Origin: Profundibacterium mesophilum KAUST100406-0324
GTDB taxonomy: Bacteria; Pseudomonadota; Alphaproteobacteria; Rhodobacterales; Rhodobacteraceae
Direction of reading: 5' to 3'
Assembly: GCF_009835145.1 (NCBI RefSeq)
Contig: NZ_APKE01000035.1
Coordinates: forward strand, 97,157-161,156
DNA: 64,000 nt
Shown: positions 18,852-27,379 of the stretch, piece after piece
Layout of the letters: each line of letters opens with the position of its first letter
How positions within the stretch are numbered: the stretch's first letter is position 1
Made by a program: the position numbers and the translations under genes
Notes under the pieces: generated by a model
Database searches by the model: none
Told to the model about the DNA's origin: nothing
What the model saw: the letters and a program-made list of their open reading frames with translations, nothing else

Positions 18852-19874
18852 ATGACCAAACTGATTTCCGGAACCGCGCTCGCGCTGATCGCCTCGAGCA
18901 CGATGGCCTTCGCCGAGGCGCATATGCAGACAAGCGCCTGCCTGATCACCAAGACCGATACGAACCCCTTCTTCGTGAAGATGAAGGAAGGCGCGCAGGC
19001 CAAGGCCGAAGAGCTCGGCATCGCGCTCAAGACCTATGCCGGCAAGGTCGACGGCGATCATGAAACGCAGGTGCAGGCGATCGAGACCTGCATCGCCGAC
19101 GGCGCGAGCGGCATCCTGCTGACCGCATCGGACACGTCCTCCATCGTCTCCGCCGTGCAGCAGGCCCGCGATGCCGGTCTCCTCGTGATCGCGCTCGATA
19201 CGCCGTTGCAGCCCGCCGACGCCGCGGATGCGACTTTCGCCACCGACAATTTCCTCGCCGGCAAGCTGATCGGGGAATGGGCGCGGGCCAAGCTCGGCGA
19301 CGACGCACAGAACGCCAGGATCGCCATGCTCGACCTTTCGGTCAGCCAGCCTTCGGTCGATGTGCTGCGCGACCAGGGTTTCCTTGAGGGGTTCGGCATC
19401 GAGCTGGGCGATCCCAACGTGATCGGCGACGAGAGCGACGACCGGATCGTGGGCAATGACGTGACCGCCGGCAACGAGGAAGGCGGCCGCAAGGCGATGG
19501 AGAACCTCCTTGCCAAGGACCAGGATATCAACGTGGTCTACACCATCAACGAACCCGCGGCTGCCGGGGCCTACGAGGCGCTGAAGAGTTTCGGCCGCGA
19601 GAATGACGTGCTGATCGTTTCCGTCGATGGCGGCTGCCCCGGCGTGCAGAACGTGGCCGATGGGGTCATCGGGGCGACGTCGCAGCAATATCCGCTGAAA
19701 ATGGCCTCGCTCGGGGTCGAGGCGATCGCGCAATATGCCAAGGACGAGACCCTCCCCCAGCCGACCGAGGGCAAGTCCTTCTTCGATACCGGCGTGGCGC
19801 TCGTGACCGATCAGCCGGTCGATGGGGTCGGTTCGATCTCCGTCGACGAAGGCAAGGAGCTGTGCTGGGGCTGA
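18852..19874 (+). CDS. frcB: fructose-type sugar ABC transporter, periplasmic binding protein
   Basis: A 340-residue exported sugar-binding protein of the pentose/hexose (CUT2) class. The ATG at 18852 has a GGAGGA site and gives a signal peptide ending near AFA-EA (residue 20). The mature start [20 protein letters not shown] is close to FrcB of Sinorhizobium, as are [20 protein letters not shown] and the C-terminal [10 protein letters not shown]. It would capture fructose (FrcB of Sinorhizobium also binds ribose and mannose) and deliver it to FrcC. The following genes are permease, ATPase and kinase-like protein in the order of the described frcBCAK operon. Confidence 0.88.
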   Translation: MTKLISGTALALIASSTMAFAEAHMQTSACLITKTDTNPFFVKMKEGAQAKAEELGIALKTYAGKVDGDHETQVQAIETCIADGASGILLTASDTSSIVSAVQQARDAGLLVIALDTPLQPADAADATFATDNFLAGKLIGEWARAKLGDDAQNARIAMLDLSVSQPSVDVLRDQGFLEGFGIELGDPNVIGDESDDRIVGNDVTAGNEEGGRKAMENLLAKDQDINVVYTINEPAAAGAYEALKSFGRENDVLIVSVDGGCPGVQNVADGVIGATSQQYPLKMASLGVEAIAQYAKDETLPQPTEGKSFFDTGVALVTDQPVDGVGSISVDEGKELCWG

Positions 19875-19977
19875 AGCCTCGCCGAACCGCGGCCGGGGAC
19901 GCCAGGGTGGTGTTTCCGGCCGCAAGCCGGCGGGCCGTGCGATACATGGCCGGCCGACCAGCCAGAGGGGGGAGCCC

Positions 19978-21051
19978 ATGAGCGAGCGTGCCGCGGCGGC
20001 GCAGGATTACGAATCCGCGCTGAACAGGGAAACCGATCGCCTCGCCGAGTTCGAGGATCACCGGACCGGCCTCATTCACAAGATCCAGCATGCGCTGCAC
20101 CAGACACCGAGCCTCGTGCCCCTGGTCGTCCTGCTGCTTTCGATCGCCATTTTCGGGATCCTGCTGGGGGCCAAGTTCTTCTCTCCCTTCGCGCTGACCC
20201 TCATCTTGCAGCAGGTGCAGATCGTCGGCATCCTCGCCGCCGCGCAGAGCCTTGTGATCCTGACCGCCGGCATCGACCTCAGCGTCGGGGCGATCATGGT
20301 GCTCAGCTCGGTCGTCATGGGACAGGTGACGTTCCGCTACGGCCTGCCTCCGGCGATCGCCGTTCTTGCCGGTCTGCTGGTCGGCACGGCGATCGGCGCG
20401 GTCAACGGCTGGCTCGTCGCGCGCGTGAAACTGCCGCCCTTCATCGTGACGCTGGGCATGTGGCAGATCGTTCTCGCCGCGAACTTCCTCTATTCGCGCA
20501 ACGAAACCATCCGCGCGCAGGATATCGAGGCGGCGGCGCCACTGCTGCAGATCTTCGGCGCCAAGTTCCAGATCGGCGGTGCCGTCTTCACGGTGGGGGT
20601 CGTCTTCATGGTCGCGCTCGTGGCACTCCTGGCCTACGCGCTGCGCCAGACCGCCTGGGGCCGGCATGTCTATGCGGTGGGCGACGACATCGAAGCGGCG
20701 CAGCTCTCGGGCGTGCAGGTGAACCGGGTGCTGATGTCGGTCTACATGTTGTCGGGTCTGATCTGCGCCTTCGCGGGCTGGGCCCTCATCGGGCGGATCG
20801 GCTCGGTCTCGCCAACCTCGGGACAGCTTGGCAACATCGAGAGCATCACGGCGGTCGTGATCGGCGGCATCTCCCTTTTCGGTGGGCGCGGCTCGATCCT
20901 GGGCACCCTCTTCGGTGCGCTGATCGTGGGCGTCTTCACGCTGGGGCTGAGGCTCCTCGGAGCGGATGCGCAATGGACTTATCTGTTGATCGGCGTGCTG
21001 ATCATCGGGGCGGTGGCCGTGGACCAGTGGATCAGAAAGGTGACGGTGTGA
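19978..21051 (+). CDS. frcC: fructose-type sugar ABC transporter permease
   Basis: A 357-residue inner-membrane permease of the RbsC/FrcC family with about ten hydrophobic segments after a ~45-residue hydrophilic N-terminus. I chose the ATG at 19978, preceded by GAGGGGGGAG. Family marks include ILTAGIDLSVGAIMVLSSVV, VNGWLVARVKLPPFIVTLG and the coupling/terminal region ISLFGGRGSILGTLFGALI. It forms the channel for sugar bound by FrcB. Its stop shares one base with the frcA start (TGATG), so translation is coupled. Confidence 0.9.
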   Translation: MSERAAAAQDYESALNRETDRLAEFEDHRTGLIHKIQHALHQTPSLVPLVVLLLSIAIFGILLGAKFFSPFALTLILQQVQIVGILAAAQSLVILTAGIDLSVGAIMVLSSVVMGQVTFRYGLPPAIAVLAGLLVGTAIGAVNGWLVARVKLPPFIVTLGMWQIVLAANFLYSRNETIRAQDIEAAAPLLQIFGAKFQIGGAVFTVGVVFMVALVALLAYALRQTAWGRHVYAVGDDIEAAQLSGVQVNRVLMSVYMLSGLICAFAGWALIGRIGSVSPTSGQLGNIESITAVVIGGISLFGGRGSILGTLFGALIVGVFTLGLRLLGADAQWTYLLIGVLIIGAVAVDQWIRKVTV

Positions 21052-21824
21052 TGGAGCCGATCTTGCAGGGCCGCAACCTGGTGAAGCGTTATGGCCGCGT
21101 CACTGCCCTCGATCATTGCGACTTCGAGCTCTACCCGGGCGAGATCCTCGCGGTGATCGGCGATAACGGCGCCGGCAAGTCCAGCCTCATCAAGGCAGTG
21201 TCCGGCGCAGTGGTCCCGGATGCAGGCGAGGTTTTCCTCGAGGGGCGGAAGATGCGCTTCGCCTCGCCGCTCGACGCGCGCAGCCACGGCATCGAAACCG
21301 TCTATCAGCAGCTTGCGATGTCTCCGGCCCTGTCGATCACGGACAACATGTTCATGGGCCGCGAGCTGCGCAAGCCGGGCTTTCGCGGCAAATGGCTGCG
21401 CCAGCTCGATCGCGGGGCGATGGAGGCCTTCGCGCGTGACAAGCTCTCAGAGCTGGGCCTGATGACGATCCAGAATATCAACCAGGCGGTCGAGACCCTC
21501 TCCGGCGGACAGCGGCAGGGCGTGGCCGTGGCCCGTGCGGCGGCCTTCGGCTCCAAGGTCATCATCCTCGACGAGCCGACCGCCGCGCTGGGTGTGAAGG
21601 AGAGCCGCAGGGTGCTCGAGCTGATCCAGGATGTCAGGTCGCGCGGCATTCCCATCTTGTTGATCAGCCACAACATGCCACATGTCTTCGAGCTGGCCGA
21701 TCGCATCCATATTCACCGCCTCGGCAAGCGGCTCTGCGTCATCCGCCCGGAGGATTACACGATGTCCGACGCCGTCGCCTTCATGACCGGCGCGCGTGAC
21801 GCCCCCGACCAGGTCGTGCAGTGA
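21051..21824 (+). CDS. frcA: fructose-type sugar ABC transporter ATPase (single domain)
   Basis: A 257-residue ATPase with Walker A GDNGAGKSSLIKAV, signature LSGGQRQGVAVARAAA and Walker B VIILDEPTAALGVKE. Unlike RbsA/MglA it has only one nucleotide-binding domain, as described for FrcA, so it should act as a homodimer with FrcC. The start at 21051 overlaps the frcC stop by one base. It lacks a recognisable regulatory C-terminal domain. The stop overlaps the GTG start of frcK by GTGA. Confidence 0.92.
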   Translation: MEPILQGRNLVKRYGRVTALDHCDFELYPGEILAVIGDNGAGKSSLIKAVSGAVVPDAGEVFLEGRKMRFASPLDARSHGIETVYQQLAMSPALSITDNMFMGRELRKPGFRGKWLRQLDRGAMEAFARDKLSELGLMTIQNINQAVETLSGGQRQGVAVARAAAFGSKVIILDEPTAALGVKESRRVLELIQDVRSRGIPILLISHNMPHVFELADRIHIHRLGKRLCVIRPEDYTMSDAVAFMTGARDAPDQVVQ

Positions 21825-22423
21825 CGGATCTCGCCGCGCGGATCGCGGCGCTTCCCCCCGGGCGGCGCCACCTCGTCGCGCTGGCCGGGCCGCCCGCCGC
21901 CGGCAAGTCATACCGCGCCGAGCGGATCACCCGCGCACTTGCGGATAAAGGGCGCGTCGCCTCGGTCCTGCCGATGGACGGCTTCCATCTCGACGACGCG
22001 ATTCTCGAACGGCGCGGCCTGCGCGCCCGCAAGGGCGCACCCGAGACGTTCGACCTTGCCGGTTTGCGTCGATGCCTCGAGGCAATCCATGCCGGGGGGG
22101 AGGTCATCCACCCCGTCTTCGACCGCGCGCGCGAGATCGCGATCGCCGGCGCGGGTGAGATCCCCGCGCAGTGCGAACTCGTCATCGTCGAGGGCAACTA
22201 CCTGCTTCTGGACCGGCCGGGTTGGCGCGACCTTGCCGGCCTGTGGTCCCTGAGCATCCGGCTCGCCCCACCCCGGGACGAGATCGAGCGCCGCCTGTGC
22301 GCGCGCTGGGAACAGCACGGCTACGACGAATGCGCGGCGCGCGCCAAGCTCGAGGGAAACGATCTGCCCAATGCGCGGCTGGTCCTGCGCTGCAGCCTTG
22401 CGGCGGACATCACCCTGGAGTGA
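21821..22423 (+). CDS. frcK: FrcK-like P-loop kinase of the fructose operon
   Basis: A 200-residue P-loop protein of the uridine kinase/pantothenate kinase superfamily, with Walker A AGPPAAGKSYRAER at about residue 24, LPMDGFHLDD near 49 and VEGNYLLLDRPGWRDL near 125. FrcK in Sinorhizobium is the fourth gene of frcBCAK and is predicted to be a kinase; its real substrate has not been settled to my knowledge. It starts at GTG 21821 within the frcA stop. Its 3' end overlaps the end of the facing ABC ATPase gene by 14 bp. Confidence 0.82.
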   Translation: MTDLAARIAALPPGRRHLVALAGPPAAGKSYRAERITRALADKGRVASVLPMDGFHLDDAILERRGLRARKGAPETFDLAGLRRCLEAIHAGGEVIHPVFDRAREIAIAGAGEIPAQCELVIVEGNYLLLDRPGWRDLAGLWSLSIRLAPPRDEIERRLCARWEQHGYDECAARAKLEGNDLPNARLVLRCSLAADITLE

Positions 22424-23510
22424 GCGTCTCGCCGCGATCGGGAAAGACGAAGCAGCGGCCGCGCCGGATCATCAGCCAAAGCGGCGTGCCGGGCTTGGGC
22501 AGGAAGACGGACGGCACCGTGGCGCTCATCGCGGAGCCATCGTAGTCGAGCGCGAACTCGACGAGACTTTCCTTGCCGATGAAACGCGAGCGGGTCACCA
22601 CGGCGCGGGCGGGCGTGCCATCCTCGGGCGTGGGAAGGGGGCCGCGCCCGGCCCGGTCGAAATCGATCCTGACATGCTGGGGCCGGATCACGATATCCAC
22701 GCAGGTTCCGTCCGGCAGACCCGGCGCGAGGAACTGCCCGAAGGCGGTCTGCGTGAGCGCGCCGCGCACCGTGCCCCGGATAACGTTGATATCGCTGAAG
22801 AAGGCCGCAGCCGCCTTGTCGACGGGCGCGTTGTAGACGTTGTAGGGCGCGCCGAACTGGACGATCTTTCCCGCCCGCATGAGCGCGATCTCGTCGGCCA
22901 TGCGCATCGCCTCTTCCGGCTCATGGGTGACCAGGAGGACGGCGGTGCCCTCCTCCTTCAGGATCGAAAGCGTCTCGTCGCGGATCCCGTCGCGCAGACG
23001 GTTGTCGAGCCCCGAGAAGGGCTCGTCCATAAGCATGATCCTGGGGCGCGGCGCGAGGGCACGCGCGAGGGCGACGCGCTGCTGCTCGCCGCCGGAGAGC
23101 GCATGCGGGAACGCGTCGATATAGCGGGCGAGATCGACACGGGCCAGGAGCTCCTCGACCCGGCTGCGCTTCTGTGCCTTGCGGCCCTTGAGGCCGAAGG
23201 CGACGTTGTCGGCCACCGACAGATGTGGGAAAAGCGCGAAATCCTGAAACATCAGTCCGATGGAGCGCTTCTCGGGCGGCACCCTCGTATGGGTGTCACA
23301 GATCAGCTTGCCGTCGACATGGATGGTGCCGCTATCCTGCATCTCGACCCCGGCGATCATGCGCAGCGTCGTCGATTTCCCGCAGCCCGAGGGGCCGAGA
23401 AGGCAGGTGATGTGGCCGGGCTCCACCGAGAAGCTCACATCATCGACCACCGTTCGGCCGCCATAGCTGCGGGTCAGTCCCTTGACCGCCAATCTTGGGG
23501 GAATGCTCAA
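22410..23510 (-). CDS. ABC transporter ATP-binding protein (iron/polyamine importer type), no partner genes nearby
   Basis: A 366-residue importer ATPase with Walker A GPSGCGKSTTLRMIAG, Q-loop FQDFALFPHLSVADNVAFGL, signature LSGGEQQRVALARALA, Walker B IMLMDEPFSGLD and a C-terminal TOBE-like regulatory region. It most resembles FbpC/PotA-type ATPases for ferric iron, polyamine or related solutes. The frame has no ATG near the family start. I chose the TTG at 23510 with GAAGG upstream; a TTG at 23588 and a GTG at 23573 are alternatives. No permease or binding-protein gene is adjacent, so its partners must lie elsewhere. Confidence 0.8.
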   Translation of the reverse strand: MSIPPRLAVKGLTRSYGGRTVVDDVSFSVEPGHITCLLGPSGCGKSTTLRMIAGVEMQDSGTIHVDGKLICDTHTRVPPEKRSIGLMFQDFALFPHLSVADNVAFGLKGRKAQKRSRVEELLARVDLARYIDAFPHALSGGEQQRVALARALAPRPRIMLMDEPFSGLDNRLRDGIRDETLSILKEEGTAVLLVTHEPEEAMRMADEIALMRAGKIVQFGAPYNVYNAPVDKAAAAFFSDINVIRGTVRGALTQTAFGQFLAPGLPDGTCVDIVIRPQHVRIDFDRAGRGPLPTPEDGTPARAVVTRSRFIGKESLVEFALDYDGSAMSATVPSVFLPKPGTPLWLMIRRGRCFVFPDRGETLTPG

Positions 23511-23634
23511 CTTGCGTGACCTTCGGCTCGCATCCGGACGCAGCTGTCCGGGCAGGAGCGACCTAGCAGTCACCCCCGCCCGCTTCAACCCTGCCCGCCT
23601 TTACCCAGCCCGCGGCGGGGCGCGTTCGCATCTC

Positions 23635-25020
23635 TCAATGCCGCGGCGCGGCCTCCCCCTGCCGCGCGCCGGCCAGGACGGCCGCGAACCCGGCGGCGAG
23701 CACGCCCAAGCAGATCAACAGGAGTTGTTCGTATTTATGCGCATCGGGCAGGAGGGCGGCAACGGCGCCCCAGTCGCGCAGGAAATACATGATCGCCCCG
23801 ATCATCGCACTCGCGAACGCGATCAGATAGGACCAGCGGGCAATGCGCCGCCGTGCAAAGAGCCCGACCGCCAGGACCGGTGCCAGGAACATCGAGGCCG
23901 TGCCGCTCACCGCGACCGCATCGAAGAGCGAGGCGTTGCCCCACAGGGTCAGCGCGACCCCGCCGAGCATGAAAACGATCATCGCCGCGCGCCCGCCCGA
24001 CAGGCTGCGCGGTGCGATCCGGAACTCCTCGACCGTCAGGCGGGCGGCCGATGCGAGGGCGCTGTCGAGGGTGGAGAGTGCCGAGATCAGCAGCGATACG
24101 AGCAGAAGGGCGAAGACCCAGGGCGGGAACATGCCCGACCATGTCCCGAGAAGCTCACCCTCATAGGCGGCGCCGACGATGCTCGCCTGGATCCCGAAGA
24201 AGCCGAAACCGATGATGCACAGGGCCGAGATCCAGAAGGCATGGATGAAGGAGCGCCGGGTCGTGGCCGGATCGGCGATGAAGCCGCGATCCATCATGAC
24301 CGGGTCATGCGCGGGATAGGAGAAGACCTGCAACGCGGCAACGGCCAGCAAAATCCAGCCATTATAGCCTCCGGCGGTGCCCGGCGCTGTCAGAACGGCA
24401 ACCGGATCGAAGCCCGGCGCCGTCACCAGCCAACCGAGCGCGAAGGCGAAGGCGGCGAGAAAGAGGAGCATCTGCATCACGTCCGTGCGCAGCGCCGCCG
24501 TCAGCCCGCCCCAGGCCGAATAGGCCAGGCCAAGCGCAGCCACGGCGAGGATGGCCGCCATGCCGGCCCAGGGCGTTCCGGGAAGGACCGCGGCAAAGAT
24601 CAGCCCGACCACGAGCAGGTTGGCGAAAACCTCGCTCAGCAGGCGTAGGGCGATCACCAGGTTGTAGCAGCTTGTGCCGACCGCGCCGAAACGGCGCCCC
24701 AGCCAGTCCTGCACCGATTGCGCGCCATCGGCTCGCAGCCGGCCGACGATCGCGCCGCCGGTCAGGAAGGACAGGTAGTAGGCGGCATACGCCAGGGTGC
24801 CGGCGATGCCGTAATAGTAGCCGAGGATGGCGGAATTCATCAGCGAGCGGGCGAAGATCCAGGTCGTGACCTGGCTGAGCGCGAGTGTCCAAAGGCCCGG
24901 CGCATGACCCTGCGCATCCGTTCCGCCGAAGAAACCCTCCACCGAGGCGCGGCGCGGCGCGGCGACCAGGCTGAGCGCGACGACGAGCGCCGTCCCGGCG
25001 AAAATGGCGATCACGAGCAT
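23635..25020 (-). CDS. sodium:solute symporter family protein
   Basis: A 461-residue membrane protein with about 13 hydrophobic segments, of the SSS (solute:sodium symporter) family that includes PutP and PanF. The early helix region ends in SVEGFFGG, then GLWTLALSQVTTWIFARSLMNSA (abridged), SVQDWLGRRFGAVGTSCYNL and the later LLVSLLISALSTLDSALAS, a conserved sodium-site region. The substrate cannot be named. The gene lies 124 bp upstream of the orphan ABC ATPase on the same strand and downstream of the SDR gene; a shared role is possible but not shown. Confidence 0.85.
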   Translation of the reverse strand: MLVIAIFAGTALVVALSLVAAPRRASVEGFFGGTDAQGHAPGLWTLALSQVTTWIFARSLMNSAILGYYYGIAGTLAYAAYYLSFLTGGAIVGRLRADGAQSVQDWLGRRFGAVGTSCYNLVIALRLLSEVFANLLVVGLIFAAVLPGTPWAGMAAILAVAALGLAYSAWGGLTAALRTDVMQMLLFLAAFAFALGWLVTAPGFDPVAVLTAPGTAGGYNGWILLAVAALQVFSYPAHDPVMMDRGFIADPATTRRSFIHAFWISALCIIGFGFFGIQASIVGAAYEGELLGTWSGMFPPWVFALLLVSLLISALSTLDSALASAARLTVEEFRIAPRSLSGGRAAMIVFMLGGVALTLWGNASLFDAVAVSGTASMFLAPVLAVGLFARRRIARWSYLIAFASAMIGAIMYFLRDWGAVAALLPDAHKYEQLLLICLGVLAAGFAAVLAGARQGEAAPRH

Positions 25021-25123
25021 GAGAGTCCTCCCGAAGAATTGGCCTTTCAGCAGGTAGCAGGCCGAATGTCCCCTGCACAGCGCAGCTTTCGGCGCGCACG
25101 CAAACGTGCGCGCCCGTCATGCC

Positions 25124-25903
25124 TTACAGGGTTGCGTTGACCGCGCCCCCGTCGAGCAGGACGTTCTGCCCGACCATGAAACCGGCATGGACCGAGCACA
25201 TGAATGCACAGGTGGCGCCGAACTCGGACGGGGTGCCGTAGCGGCGGGCCGGGATGGTGGCCTCGCGGCGCGCCTGCGCCTCGGCAATGTCGATCCCCTG
25301 CTGCGCGCTGACCCCCTTGTCGAGCGAGATGGCCCGGTCGGTCGCATGGATGCCGGGCAGCAGGTTGTTGATCGTCACGCCATGCGGCGCCACCTGCCGC
25401 GCCGTTCCCGCGACATAGCCGGTCAGGCCCGCGCGGGCGCTGTTCGACAATCCTAGGGCCGGGATGGGCGATTTGACGGAGACGGAGGTGATGTTCACCA
25501 CCCTGCCCCATCCGCGCTCCATCATGCCGGGCAGGCTCGCCTTCATCAGCCCGATCGGGGTCAGCATGTTTGCATCCAGGGCGGCGATGAAATCGTCGCG
25601 CGACCAGTCTGTCCACATCCCCGGAGGAGGTCCGCCCGCATTGGTCACGAGAATGTCGATATCGCCAGCCGCATCGAGCACCGCGCGCTGGCCTTCGGAT
25701 GTCGTCACATCGCAGGCGACGGTCTCGACCGACACGCCGAACGTGCCGCGTATCTGCGCCGCCGCCGCCTCGAGCGCGTCGCTGCCGCGCGCATTCATCA
25801 CCAGATCGACGCCGGCCTCGGCAAGCGCCCGCGCGCAGCCGAGCCCCAGGCCCTTGGACGATGCCGTCACCAGCGCACGCCGCCCCCTGATCCCCAGATC
25901 CAT
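25124..25903 (-). CDS. SDR-family protein with a degenerate catalytic site
   Basis: A 259-residue Rossmann protein. The ATG at 25903 has an AGGGAGAG site; the open frame continues upstream only as a shadow. The cofactor site is recognisable (ALVTASSKGLGLGCARALAE, then NAGGPPPG), and the C-terminal GGAVNATL is family-like. At the place where classical SDRs have YxxxK, this protein reads ALGLSNSARAGLTGY: the usual Tyr is Leu and the Lys is not in place. Members with this LSN(S/T)ARAG pattern form a known branch of SDRs usually named only as oxidoreductases. It may use other residues or may not be a standard reductase. Confidence 0.85.
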   Translation of the reverse strand: MDLGIRGRRALVTASSKGLGLGCARALAEAGVDLVMNARGSDALEAAAAQIRGTFGVSVETVACDVTTSEGQRAVLDAAGDIDILVTNAGGPPPGMWTDWSRDDFIAALDANMLTPIGLMKASLPGMMERGWGRVVNITSVSVKSPIPALGLSNSARAGLTGYVAGTARQVAPHGVTINNLLPGIHATDRAISLDKGVSAQQGIDIAEAQARREATIPARRYGTPSEFGATCAFMCSVHAGFMVGQNVLLDGGAVNATL

Positions 25904-26077
25904 TCGCTTCTCTCCCTGCTGTTCCGAACACGGTGTCCGGTCAGGTTCCGCAATACCAGCCGCGCCGCATGCCGGGAAGAACCGCATGACCTGTCCCTTT
26001 CGGTAAGGATTTGCGGCTAAGATGCGATGAGGTGACAGGCGGCGCCTCGAATGGTGGCGCGTGCCGCCAAGCAGTTG

Positions 26078-26131
26078 TGCCGAAATGGCAAGTTTCATAT
26101 TCTCGGCCGCACGGATTATGCCAGAACGGCA
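26078..26131. promoter_or_regulatory. pair of TGCC-N5-GGCA dyads, probable operator
   Basis: TGCCGAAATGGCA at 26078-26090 and TGCCAGAACGGCA at 26119-26131 are perfect dyads in the outer four bases on each side. Their centres are 41 bp apart, about four helix turns, so bound dimers would lie on the same face of the DNA. They sit mid-way in the divergent intergenic region. The regulator is unknown and is not encoded next to it. Confidence 0.45.
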
Positions 26132-26162
26132 TGGCGGAGGCGGGCCGCGGCCGGGCATAGCG

Positions 26163-26173
26163 CCCCCCCCCCC
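26163..26173 (+). repeat. homopolymer run of 11 C
   Basis: An uninterrupted run of 11 C lies 153 bp before the Hint gene start. Runs of this length are prone to slippage and can alter promoter spacing; they are also a common place for sequencing error. Confidence 0.8.
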
Positions 26174-26326
26174 GGACCTGGTCGATGCATCCGGCGTCTG
26201 GCCACGGACGGCGCGTCCTCGGCTGCTACAGCCGGGTGATCGCGGGGCATGCGGACGACGTTGGGGAAGCGGTTGCGTATTCGTCGGTCGACGTCCTGAC
26301 CGATCATCGCGGGAGCGAAGAGCCAG

Positions 26327-27346
26327 ATGAGTTTCGAACGTCAGATCGACCAGGATCCGGCATATAGCCTTGCGGTGCTGCGCGCTGCGGGCTTCGTTGC
26401 GATCGATGGCGCGAATCTGGGTGATCCGATCGGCCCGGCATTCGAGCTGTCGCTCGGCGATGTCTACATGCTGTCGGCACGTCGGCACGGCGGACGGCTC
26501 GGCGTTGCGGGCGCACGGGGCGACGCGCCGCTCGCGATCGCTGCGGGCAGCGATCTGGGCCGGGTGGGCGCCCCGCTGCATCTCGATTGCTGCGCGACAT
26601 TCATGACCCCCGATGGTGCCACCGTGGAGGCCCTCATCCTCGTCGAACTCGATGGCGCCTCCTCCCTGATCGCGGAGGTCTATGTCTATCCGCTCGCCCG
26701 GCTCAGGCCGAAACGCGAATATTCCCTTGTCGCCATCGACCGAGACGGCGCGCCGGCGCGTCTTGCCGAACTGGCCTGCGTCTCCTTCACGCGCGGAACG
26801 CATATCACCATGGCCTCGGGGCGGCAGATCCCGATCGAGCGGATCACCCCGGGGGACAGTGTCCTGACGCGCGATCACGGCGCGCAGAAGGTCCGCTGGA
26901 TCGGGCATCATACGGTGCGCGCCGTGGGCGATCTGGCCCCGATCCGCATCAACAAGGGTGTCCTTCACAACGAGAACGCGCTCATCGTCAGCCCCAATCA
27001 CCGCCTCTTCGTCTATCAAAGACAGGACCGCGCGAAGGCCGGTGCCGCCGAGATTCTGGTGAAGGCGAAATACCTCATCGACGGTGACACGATCACGCGG
27101 ACCGATGGCGGCTTCGTCGATTATTTCCAGATCCTTTTCGATCGGCACGAGCTCATCTTCGCCGAAGGCATCGCCGCCGAAAGCCTGATGATCGACACCC
27201 GTACCCGGCAGATGCTTCCGGCCGATCTGCGCCTCGCCTACCCGCCGCAACTGTCCGAGAGGGCGCCCGGCAGGACCGAGCTGTCGCGCAAGAGCCTCGA
27301 TCGTGCGAATGCCGCGAGCCTGCTGCGGGCCGCATCCACGGGCTGA
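26327..27346 (+). CDS. Hint-domain (hedgehog/intein-type) protein
   Basis: A 339-residue protein. The N-terminal ~150 residues are a predicted beta-rich domain with no signal peptide that I can see (DVYMLSARRHGGRLGVAGARG; ALILVELDGASSLIAEVYVY, abridged). A Hint module spans about residues 155-300: SFTRGTHITMASGRQIPIE, GDSVLTRDHG, KVRWIGHHTVRA, VSPNHRLFVY and a terminal DRHELIFAEGIAAESLM. In related proteins the module opens CF(T/A)xGT with Cys as nucleophile; here the equivalent residue is Ser. Such proteins are abundant in Rhodobacteraceae, often on secreted or RTX-like proteins. Self-processing is possible but unproven. Confidence 0.85.
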   Translation: MSFERQIDQDPAYSLAVLRAAGFVAIDGANLGDPIGPAFELSLGDVYMLSARRHGGRLGVAGARGDAPLAIAAGSDLGRVGAPLHLDCCATFMTPDGATVEALILVELDGASSLIAEVYVYPLARLRPKREYSLVAIDRDGAPARLAELACVSFTRGTHITMASGRQIPIERITPGDSVLTRDHGAQKVRWIGHHTVRAVGDLAPIRINKGVLHNENALIVSPNHRLFVYQRQDRAKAGAAEILVKAKYLIDGDTITRTDGGFVDYFQILFDRHELIFAEGIAAESLMIDTRTRQMLPADLRLAYPPQLSERAPGRTELSRKSLDRANAASLLRAASTG

Positions 27347-27379
27347 CCCCGAAGCCGCCGGCGCGCCGACCCGCCCTGC

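Larger units (their letters stand above)
25904..26326. promoter_or_regulatory. 423-bp divergent control region between the SDR and Hint genes
   Basis: No gene of credible coding quality is present. The region holds two matching 13-bp dyads (26078-26090 and 26119-26131) and a run of 11 C (26163-26173), each listed separately. It must contain the start signals of both the minus-strand SDR gene and the plus-strand Hint gene, but I could not settle on a clean -35/-10 pair for either. Confidence 0.5.

Noticed and set aside
25904..27250. An upstream extension of the SDR frame giving a 708-residue protein across the Hint gene.
   Set aside because: The SDR start at 25903 has a strong ribosome-binding site and a family N-terminus, and the extension is antisense to the well-supported Hint gene.
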